Assembly: GCA_027297085.1 (NCBI GenBank)
Contig: JAPUIL010000637.1
Coordinates: 1-5,277 of the forward strand
Origin: Verrucomicrobiota bacterium
GTDB taxonomy: Bacteria; Verrucomicrobiota; Verrucomicrobiia; Opitutales; UBA2995
Direction: 5' to 3'
DNA length: 5,277 nt
The number at the start of each line of letters is the position of its first letter. The stretch's first letter is position 1. This document shows positions 1 through 5,277 of this stretch, one piece after another. Position numbers and translations under genes: made by a program. Under the pieces are notes generated by a model, which was given only the letters and a program-made list of their open reading frames with translations, was not told the DNA's origin and made no database searches.

Positions 1-86
1 TGATGCCTCGTCGCGGTTCGTCCGCGATCGACGAAGTCGACAGCTTGCTGCGGGGTGGCAAACAAAGGGCGCCGATATTCGCTTGA
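1..86 (+). other. Left-edge GC-rich scrap, possible 3' end of an upstream gene
   Basis: This stretch is GC-rich and changes sharply to AT-rich DNA from about base 87. One plus-strand frame is open from base 3 and ends at a TGA at 84-86, giving a C-terminus that reads ...AIDEVDSLLRGGKQRAPIFA. If this is a real gene tail, the 32-base gap to the kinase start is the spacer, which matches where the composition changes. Two alternatives cannot be excluded. A second plus-strand frame runs to a TAG at 110-112. On the minus strand, one frame reads protein-like (EYRRPLFATPQQAVDFVDRG, about 80 down to 21) and stays open to the left edge, but it lacks an ATG. I recognise no family in any of the three, so no product is assigned. 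Confidence 0.25.
8..34. repeat. Short GC-rich inverted repeat (hairpin)
   Basis: TCGCGG at 11-16 and CCGCGA at 22-27 form a perfect 6-bp stem around the 5-base loop TTCGT. The stem can be lengthened by TCG 8-10 pairing with CGA 29-31 if T28 is bulged. No T-run follows, so it does not look like an intrinsic terminator. It may simply reflect codon usage in the tail of the upstream gene. Confidence 0.35.
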
Positions 87-118
87 GCCGATTGTTAATT
101 TCTTCTTTTTAGTAAACT

Positions 119-1108
119 ATGAGTAGGGATTTTCTAGATACGCTACGGGCTGATGGAGTTGTATCCCAAGGAGATGTTTCGCTTGAACCATTAGCCGGTG
201 GCGTCTCCTCGGACATTTACCTGGTTGTGGATGGCGATCAGAAATTCGTGGTTAAGCGTGCGCTTGCGAAACTAAAAGTTGAGGCGGATTGGTTTGCCGA
301 TGTATCACGCAACGAAACGGAAAAAGACTACATTGAGTATGTGGGAGGAATCACACCTGCGTGTGTACCCAAAATTCTCGGTTCCGGCGATGGATATTTC
401 GTTATGGAGTATTTGGGTGATGGATTCGCCAACTGGAAACAATCCATGCTGGAAGGTCAGTTTGATAGTGAGCGAGCTAGAATGGCCGGCTCATTTCTAG
501 GACAGATCCATAGCCGTTCGTCTATGGATCGAAACCTGGCTGAACGTTTCGACAAGATGGAGTCCTTCTGGCAATTGCGTATCGAACCTTACCTGGTGAC
601 AACTGGATTGAAACATCCTGAACTGGAAATTCTTTTTCTGGATGAGGCGAATCGATTGAAAACGGAGAGCTCAGCCCTGATCCATGGTGATTTCAGCCCG
701 AAGAACATGCTTTTTTCTGATGACCGTCTGGTAGTGTTGGACTGTGAAGTGGCTTGTTACGCGGATCCGGCATTCGACGTTGGGTTTCTTTTAACTCATT
801 TGTTTCTGAAAGCGCTGTATCATAAAAACTACTACCCGGAAATCGTTGATATGATTGATGGGTTCAGGTCAGCTTATTCGGAAATGAATCCGGATTTAGA
901 GGTCCGAGTTTCGAGGCTGCTTCTTATGCTATTGCTAACCAGGGTCGATGGAAAATCACCGGTGGAATATTTGACCGAGGACTCCTCCAAAAAGTTTGTG
1001 CGGACGTTTACGAGCCGTGAACTGCTTGCAGAATTATTCGATTTAGAAGATTTAAAGGAAAAGTGGTTTGCTGGGCTGCGCAATTTAGCTGATCAAGGAG
1101 TTTCATGA
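119..1108 (+). CDS. APH/choline-kinase-fold phosphotransferase of unknown substrate
   Basis: This 329-residue cytosolic protein has the layout of the APH family (PF01636-type), which transfers the ATP gamma-phosphate to a hydroxyl of a small molecule. Visible landmarks are a nucleotide-loop-like segment PLAGGVSS (24-31), the probable ATP-binding lysine K46 in FVVKRA, the hinge-like VMEYLG (95-100), the Brenner catalytic loop HGDFSPKNML (189-198, with catalytic D191 and N196), and the metal-binding segment LDCEVACYADPAFD (207-220; D208 is the DFG equivalent). All key residues are present, so it should be active. The start is well constrained: in-frame TAG (110-112) and TAA (113-115) stops lie just upstream, and the glycine loop begins only 24 residues in. 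No Shine-Dalgarno sequence is visible; the upstream bases are pyrimidine-rich. The TGA overlaps the ATG of the enolase-like gene, so the kinase very likely works with it. I infer that it phosphorylates a hydroxylated metabolite used by that protein. Automated labels such as aminoglycoside phosphotransferase should not be read as drug resistance. Confidence 0.88.
   Translation: MSRDFLDTLRADGVVSQGDVSLEPLAGGVSSDIYLVVDGDQKFVVKRALAKLKVEADWFADVSRNETEKDYIEYVGGITPACVPKILGSGDGYFVMEYLGDGFANWKQSMLEGQFDSERARMAGSFLGQIHSRSSMDRNLAERFDKMESFWQLRIEPYLVTTGLKHPELEILFLDEANRLKTESSALIHGDFSPKNMLFSDDRLVVLDCEVACYADPAFDVGFLLTHLFLKALYHKNYYPEIVDMIDGFRSAYSEMNPDLEVRVSRLLLMLLLTRVDGKSPVEYLTEDSSKKFVRTFTSRELLAELFDLEDLKEKWFAGLRNLADQGVS
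1095..1100 (+). promoter_or_regulatory. Strong Shine-Dalgarno site for the enolase-like gene
   Basis: AAGGAG lies inside the last codons of the kinase gene, 4 bases before the ATG at 1105. It is the only clear ribosome binding site among the three genes here. It fixes the start of the enolase-like protein and, with the ATGA stop/start overlap, indicates translational coupling to the kinase. Confidence 0.85.
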
Positions 1109-2379
1109 AAATTAGTTCAATCGATGCCTTTCAGATATTTGATTCCCGGGGATTTCCAACCGTCGAAGCGCGTGTGGAATTGGATGACGGAACCGAAGGC
1201 AGAGGATTGGTGCCGTCAGGAGCCTCTACCGGGCAATTTGAAGCTCACGAGTTGAGAGATGGAGATCCAAAACGGTTTCTTGGGAAGTCGGTGTTGACCG
1301 CGATTGAACATGTTGAAAAAGAGATTGCACCTTTGTTGAAAGGATTGGACGTCAATGATCAGCAAGGTATTGACCAGCAAATGATCGAGCTGGACGGCAC
1401 TCCTAATAAAAGCCGGCTGGGGGCGAATGCGATTCTCGGCGTATCTATGGCGGTGGCCAATGCAGCGGCTGCAGCCCATAATCAACCGCTTTTCGAATAC
1501 CTGGGTCAAGGGAAGGGCACCTTGCTTCCTCTGCCGGAGATTCAATTGATCGGCGGGGGTGCGCACGCCTCCTGGCGCACAGATATTCAGGATTTTCTAC
1601 TTATCGCCATCGGAGCCAAAACCTATTCCGAAACGCTGGAAATGACATTCAACGTATTTCACACCGCTGCGCGCCTTTTAAAGAAACGCAATACTCTGGC
1701 GGGTGTAGCGGACGAAGGCGGCTATTGGCCGACCTTCTCCAGGCATGCTGAGATCCTTGATTTCATGGTGGAGGCCATTGAAGCTGCCGGTTACCAGCCA
1801 GGGGTGGATTTGGGTATTTCTTTGGACGTGGCTGCCAGTGACTTGTTTAACAAAGAACAAGGTTTATATAAACTTCCCCTGGACGAGGCCAGTTACACAC
1901 CAGACGAATTTATCGACCTCCAAGCCTCTTGGTGCTCCAAATACCCAATCGTATCGATTGAAGATCCGTTGGTGGACGATGACTGGGCAGGGTGGCAGAA
2001 ATTTAACCAACGCCTCGGCGGTAAGATCCAATTAATTGGCGATGATCTATTTACCACTAATCCCGACCGCATCCAAAAAGGCATTGAGGAAGGGGTAGCC
2101 AATGCTGTTCTCATTAAATTGAATCAAGTCGGCACTGTCTCAGAAACGATCGAAGCCATCCGGCTTACCCAGTCAGCAGGCTGGAATCCTGTTGTCAGCG
2201 CTCGTTCCGGCGAAACAGAAGACGCTTTTATCAGTCATTTGGCCGTTGCGACCAACGCCGGGCAACTGAAAGTAGGGTCTTTTTCGCGTAGTGAACGCAT
2301 GGTAAAGTGGAATGAAGTGCTCCGTATCCAGCGTATTTTGGGGGATCGTGGCGAATTTAAGGGAGGAATCCTTTTCTAA
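1105..2379 (+). CDS. Divergent enolase-superfamily protein with altered active site
   Basis: The 424 residues align end to end with enolase (E. coli Eno has 432), with an N-terminal capping domain and a C-terminal barrel. Conserved features are DSRG (13-16), the mobile loop GASTG with Ser41 (39-43), H154, E204 in DEGG, Mg ligands D241, E286 and D313, general-base K338 in IKLNQ, R367-S368, and K389 in LKVG. Two catalytic positions differ. The SHRSGETED motif is SARSGETED, giving Ala366 for the active-site histidine, and DIQEF is DIQDF, giving Asp163 for a catalytic glutamate. DSRGNP is also DSRGFP. Retained metal and phosphate contacts suggest a Mg-dependent lyase or isomerase acting on a phosphorylated acid, but the changes argue against normal 2-phosphoglycerate dehydration. 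A functional precedent is the enolase homologue assigned to carboxyphosphonoenolpyruvate synthesis in the phosphinothricin pathway. The gene overlaps the kinase by 4 bases. A pipeline would call it eno; I withhold the symbol because a paralogue is more likely. Confidence 0.9.
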   Translation: MKISSIDAFQIFDSRGFPTVEARVELDDGTEGRGLVPSGASTGQFEAHELRDGDPKRFLGKSVLTAIEHVEKEIAPLLKGLDVNDQQGIDQQMIELDGTPNKSRLGANAILGVSMAVANAAAAAHNQPLFEYLGQGKGTLLPLPEIQLIGGGAHASWRTDIQDFLLIAIGAKTYSETLEMTFNVFHTAARLLKKRNTLAGVADEGGYWPTFSRHAEILDFMVEAIEAAGYQPGVDLGISLDVAASDLFNKEQGLYKLPLDEASYTPDEFIDLQASWCSKYPIVSIEDPLVDDDWAGWQKFNQRLGGKIQLIGDDLFTTNPDRIQKGIEEGVANAVLIKLNQVGTVSETIEAIRLTQSAGWNPVVSARSGETEDAFISHLAVATNAGQLKVGSFSRSERMVKWNEVLRIQRILGDRGEFKGGILF

Positions 2380-2436
2380 ATATTGCACATATCCCGTAAA
2401 AATCGTAGTATTTCGTCCATTTTTTGCGTTGAGTAT

Positions 2437-2464
2437 TTGCAAAACAGCTTATCTGAATTATACA
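2437..2464 (+). promoter_or_regulatory. Candidate sigma70-type promoter for gltB
   Basis: TTGCAA (2437-2442) and TATACA (2459-2464) are separated by 16 bases, and each matches 4 of 6 consensus positions. Transcription would begin near 2470 and give a leader of about 110 bases before gltB. The spacer between the enolase-like gene and gltB is 204 bases and AT-rich, which suits an independent promoter. No sigma54-type GG/GC element pair is visible. This is a consensus match only, and the organism's promoter preferences are unknown. Confidence 0.35.
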
Positions 2465-2476
2465 CAGACAGTCGAA

Positions 2477-2517
2477 TTGCGTTTGTAGAAGGGATTAGAA
2501 CTGCAAGAAAAACGCAA
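2477..2517 (+). promoter_or_regulatory. Possible stem-loop in the gltB leader
   Basis: TTGCGTTT (2477-2484) and AAACGCAA (2510-2517) can form an 8-bp stem enclosing a 25-base loop. If transcription starts near 2470, this would lie at the very 5' end of the leader RNA. The downstream arm is the same one that pairs with 2421-2430, so the two pairings are mutually exclusive. No T-run follows, so this is not a terminator. It does not match any riboswitch that I can recognise. Confidence 0.3.
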
Positions 2518-2534
2518 AAATTGCCTGACAGCGG

Positions 2535-2565
2535 TATCCGGGGGGACTTGGATAGGGGTTACCTA
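2535..2565 (+). repeat. Small overlapping hairpins just upstream of gltB
   Basis: TATCC (2535-2539) can pair with GGATA (2550-2554) around a G-rich 10-base loop (GGGGGGACTT). Alternatively TAGG (2553-2556) can pair with CCTA (2562-2565). Both stems are short, and they compete for bases 2553-2554. They lie 19 to 49 bases before the gltB ATG, in a stretch without a proper Shine-Dalgarno sequence, so they could affect translation. The evidence is weak. Confidence 0.2.
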
Positions 2566-2583
2566 ACTTTAATTAGAATTTGA

Positions 2584-5277
2584 ATGACTAGAAACAAAAA
2601 AGAACCGCAAGGACTGTACAGACCCGAGTTTGAGCATGACAGCTGTGGAATCGGATTTGTCGCTAACCTTAAGGGAGTTAGATCACACGAGATCATCGAA
2701 AACGCCCTGAGCATGCTCTGCAATATGGAGCACCGCGGTGGCACTGGCTACGATGTGTTTAGCGGTGATGGCGCCGGTATTCTTACCCAGATTCCCCATG
2801 AGTTCTTTGCCGAAGATTGTAAAGTCAAGGGCTTTGAATTGCCGGAAGCGGGTGAATACGGGGTGGGCATGGTCTTTTTCCCAGCCGATAAAAACTGTCG
2901 TGTCGCTTGCCGTGTCCTGCTCACCGAAAATATTCAGAATCTCGGACTAACCTTGCTGGGCTATCGGCTAGTGCCCAAGGACAACAGCACCATTGGCCAA
3001 GCCGCCCGCGACACCGAGCCACAGATGGAGCAGGTGTTCATCGGCAAGCCTGAATCTATGGCCAACGATGAATTTGAGCGGAAGTTATTCGTTCTGCGCA
3101 ATTACACCATCCATAGTGCCCATGATTCCATAGACGGCGCCGGGGACGATTTTTATATCATTTCAATGTCTTCGCGGACTATCGTTTATAAGGGGCAGTT
3201 CACCACTTACCAGGTGCGCGATTATTTCCTCGATTTGCAAAACGAGAAAACGGTATCCGCACTCGCGATGTTCCACTCGCGTTTCTCAACAAACACTTTC
3301 CCGTCCTGGAAGCTGGCCCAGCCCTTTCGCTACCTGTCACACAACGGTGAGATCAACACTGTCATGGGCAACATCAATTGGATGCGCGCCCGGGAGGCGA
3401 TGCTGGAAAGCATCCGGTTCACTCCAGAAGAGCTTAAAATGCTGCACCCCGTGAGCGACCGTGCGATGTCCGATTCCGCCAACCTCGACATGGTAATCGA
3501 GCTGCTCGTTCTGAGTGGACGGTCCGTGGCCCAGGTGATGATGATGGTCATTCCCGAAGCCTGGCAGAGCCAGAAGGATATGGATCCCGTCAAACGGGCC
3601 TTCTACGAATACTACTCCTGCATCATGGAGCCCTGGGACGGTCCCGCATCCATCTCCTTTACCGACGGAAAAGTCATCGGCGCCACCCTGGACCGTAACG
3701 GCCTGCGCCCCTCGCGCTTCCTCGTGACTGATGATGATATGGTGGTCATGGGGTCGGAAACCGGTTCCTTGGAAATCGATCCCGCCCGCGTGGTCCGTAA
3801 AGGCCGCCTGCAACCCGGTAAAATCTTTATCGCTGACCTTGAACAGGGCCGCATTATTGCCGACGAGGAGGTCAAGGCCGATATCTGCTCCAGCCAGCCT
3901 TACGGCGAATGGCTTGCCGAGCACAAGATACTGCTCGACGACCTGCCCATGCCGGACGAAGAGCTTCGCCAGCCCAAGGAAGGAACCTTGAAAAAGCGGC
4001 AGAAAGCCTTTGGTTACACTCAGGAGGACCTCAATATCATCTTCACACAGATGGTGGGCACTGGCAAGGAGCCTCTCGGAGCCATGGGTGCCGACAATCC
4101 CCTAGCGGTGTTATCCGACCGGCCCCAGCACCTTTCCAATTACTTTAAGCAACTCTTCGCCCAAGTCACGAATCCCCCGATCGATTCCATTCGCGAGGAA
4201 ATGGTCATGTCCCTGCAAAGTTATGTGGGTGGATCCCTCAACCTGCTGGACGAGACACCCCGTCATTGCCACAAGGTCGAGATCAAGCAACCAGTTCTCT
4301 CCAATGAAGAGCTGCAAAAGATTCGTCACATCGACCACGATCACTTCCAAGCTAAGAGCATTCAATGTATCTTCAAGGCAACGGATAAACCTGGCACTTT
4401 GAAAGCCGCACTCGACCGGATCTGCCGTTACGCCAAGGATGCCGTGTTCGATGGATTCTCCATCATTTTATTGACGGACCGCGGTATCGACAGCGATCAC
4501 GCTCCCATTCCGTCCCTCCTTGCCACCGCTGCGGTGCACCACTTCCTCATTCGAGAAGGACTGCGCGCCAAGGCCGACATCGTTGTTGAAGCTGGTGACA
4601 TACGCGAGACCCATCACTTCGCCACCGTCATCGGATACGGCGCTTCCGCCATCAATCCCTACCTCGCGTTCGAAACGCTTTTAGACCTTAAGGAACAAGG
4701 CGTCATCGATGCCCTGATGAGCGAGGAAGACGTCTTCAAGTATTACAAAAAGGCGGTAAACAGCGGTTTGCTCAAAATCTTTTCCAAGATGGGAATATCC
4801 ACCCTGCAATCCTACCAGGGCGCCCAGATCTTTGAAGCTCTCGGGATCAGTAGTAAGGTGATCAACCAATACTTCACCGGAACGGTTAGCCGTATCGAAG
4901 GTATAGGGCTGGATGAAATCGCCCGTGAAGCACTCATGCGTCACCGCGATGGTTTTCCGCACGATGACAACATTGTCGGCGACGACATCCTTGACTCGGG
5001 AGGCGATTACGCATGGCGGCTCGACGGCGAGCGGCACCTATTTAATCCCACGACCATTCGCCTGCTTCAGCATTCAACGGCGGCCAATGATTCCAACATT
5101 TTCCGCGAATACGCCAACACGGTTAATGACCAGTCCCGCGAGGCATTCACTCTCCGTGGCCTTATGAATTTCAATTCCGACCGTCCCTCTGTCCCGATCG
5201 AGGAGGTCGAGCCGGTTGAGACTATCTTCAAACGGTTTGCTACGGGGGCGATGTCCTTCGGTTCCATTTCCTGGGAA
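2584..5277 (+). CDS. gltB: Glutamate synthase (GOGAT) large subunit, 3' part beyond window
   Basis: GOGAT makes two L-glutamates from L-glutamine and 2-oxoglutarate. The visible 898 codons are about 60% of a usual ~1,500-residue subunit and contain no frameshift. A 20-residue propeptide precedes Cys21 (HDSCGIGF), the expected N-terminal nucleophile after cleavage. The class-II glutaminase domain shows HRGGTG (50-55), GDGAG (61-65), HSRFSTNT with R233 (231-238), HNGEIN with N254 and G255 (253-258), SDSAN (296-300), EPWDGPA (349-355) and DRNGLRPSRF (370-379). The central domain has EPLGAMGADNP (496-506) and VTNPPIDSIREE (528-539). The FMN/2-oxoglutarate synthase domain is just starting at TGAMSFGSIS (887-896) when the sequence ends. 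The 3Fe-4S cysteines and the C-terminal GXGXG helix lie outside. ATG 2584 directly follows an in-frame TGA, which fixes the start; no Shine-Dalgarno sequence is seen. The loop that separates ferredoxin- from NADPH-dependent forms is not in the window, and neither is any gltD partner. Confidence 0.97.
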   Translation, partial: MTRNKKEPQGLYRPEFEHDSCGIGFVANLKGVRSHEIIENALSMLCNMEHRGGTGYDVFSGDGAGILTQIPHEFFAEDCKVKGFELPEAGEYGVGMVFFPADKNCRVACRVLLTENIQNLGLTLLGYRLVPKDNSTIGQAARDTEPQMEQVFIGKPESMANDEFERKLFVLRNYTIHSAHDSIDGAGDDFYIISMSSRTIVYKGQFTTYQVRDYFLDLQNEKTVSALAMFHSRFSTNTFPSWKLAQPFRYLSHNGEINTVMGNINWMRAREAMLESIRFTPEELKMLHPVSDRAMSDSANLDMVIELLVLSGRSVAQVMMMVIPEAWQSQKDMDPVKRAFYEYYSCIMEPWDGPASISFTDGKVIGATLDRNGLRPSRFLVTDDDMVVMGSETGSLEIDPARVVRKGRLQPGKIFIADLEQGRIIADEEVKADICSSQPYGEWLAEHKILLDDLPMPDEELRQPKEGTLKKRQKAFGYTQEDLNIIFTQMVGTGKEPLGAMGADNPLAVLSDRPQHLSNYFKQLFAQVTNPPIDSIREEMVMSLQSYVGGSLNLLDETPRHCHKVEIKQPVLSNEELQKIRHIDHDHFQAKSIQCIFKATDKPGTLKAALDRICRYAKDAVFDGFSIILLTDRGIDSDHAPIPSLLATAAVHHFLIREGLRAKADIVVEAGDIRETHHFATVIGYGASAINPYLAFETLLDLKEQGVIDALMSEEDVFKYYKKAVNSGLLKIFSKMGISTLQSYQGAQIFEALGISSKVINQYFTGTVSRIEGIGLDEIAREALMRHRDGFPHDDNIVGDDILDSGGDYAWRLDGERHLFNPTTIRLLQHSTAANDSNIFREYANTVNDQSREAFTLRGLMNFNSDRPSVPIEEVEPVETIFKRFATGAMSFGSISWE

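Larger units (their letters stand above)
2421..2520. repeat. Perfect 10-bp inverted repeat flanking the putative gltB promoter
   Basis: TTTTTGCGTT at 2421-2430 is exactly complementary to AACGCAAAAA at 2511-2520, with 80 bases between. A third copy of the core, TTGCGTT, lies at 2477-2483. The two outer arms bracket the -35/-10-like elements. The arms could be protein-binding half-sites, or RNA arms in a transcript reading through from the enolase-like gene. A chance origin is possible because the sequence is AT-rich. Confidence 0.4.

Noticed and set aside
92..118. Promoter-like TTGTTA and TAAACT before the kinase gene
   Set aside because: The spacing is 15 bp and the -10 element would touch the ATG, which would put the transcription start inside the coding region.
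119..1108. Aminoglycoside resistance gene
   Set aside because: The fold family matches, but the sequence does not resemble a known APH(3') or APH(2'') resistance enzyme. Its coupling to an enolase-like gene points to metabolism.
1216..1566. 116-codon open frame on the minus strand inside the enolase-like gene
   Set aside because: It overlaps conserved enolase motifs on the plus strand. Its translation is low-plausibility and lacks a ribosome binding site.
2359..2376. Possible terminator AAGG...CCTTTTC at the end of the enolase-like gene
   Set aside because: The stem is only 4 bp, lies within coding sequence and is followed by just a few T residues, too weak for an intrinsic terminator.
3337..3924. 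195-codon open frame on the minus strand inside gltB
   Set aside because: It lies wholly antisense to the strongly conserved glutaminase domain. Its openness follows from the C/G-ending codon bias of gltB, and its translation (histidine- and glycine-rich) resembles no family.
4681..5037. 118-codon open frame on the minus strand inside gltB
   Set aside because: It is antisense to the uninterrupted gltB reading frame, with no independent start signal or recognisable domain.

Overview
The window holds three plus-strand genes, with a short ambiguous scrap at the left edge. They are an APH/choline-kinase-fold small-molecule kinase (119-1108), a complete but atypical enolase-superfamily protein (1105-2379), and the first 898 codons of the large (alpha) subunit of glutamate synthase, gltB (2584 to the right edge, incomplete). 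The kinase and enolase-like genes overlap by 4 bases (ATGA), and the enolase-like gene has a strong AAGGAG ribosome binding site inside the kinase's 3' end. These two are almost certainly co-transcribed and translationally coupled. The glutamate synthase follows after 204 bases and may have its own promoter.

The most interesting part is the kinase/enolase pair. The enolase-like protein keeps the fold, the three Mg ligands, the general-base lysine and the Ser41 loop of true enolase. It has Ala366 where enolase has its catalytic/phosphate-contacting histidine (SARSGETED instead of SHRSGETED), and Asp163 where enolase has a catalytic glutamate. That looks like an enzyme retuned to another phosphorylated substrate, not the glycolytic enzyme. 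Its partner is a kinase of a family that phosphorylates small-molecule hydroxyls. A two-step pathway, in which the kinase makes a phosphorylated hydroxy compound and the enolase-like protein eliminates from or rearranges it, is a reasonable inference. The substrate cannot be read from the sequence.

The gltB gene is ordinary housekeeping nitrogen assimilation. It has a 20-residue propeptide, catalytic Cys21, a complete class-II glutaminase domain, a complete central domain, and the first strand of the FMN synthase domain at the right edge. The spacer before gltB carries a plausible sigma70-type promoter and inverted repeats built on TTGCGTT. The repeats could act as operator half-sites or as a leader-RNA stem.

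Organism: a bacterium with moderate GC content. The gltB gene is more GC-rich at third codon positions than the kinase/enolase pair. Neither the kinase gene nor gltB has a recognisable Shine-Dalgarno sequence, but the enolase-like gene has a strong one. This would fit several Gram-negative lineages, including Verrucomicrobiota-like bacteria, but nothing here settles the phylum. I see no RNA genes, CRISPR arrays, insertion sequences or frameshifted genes.
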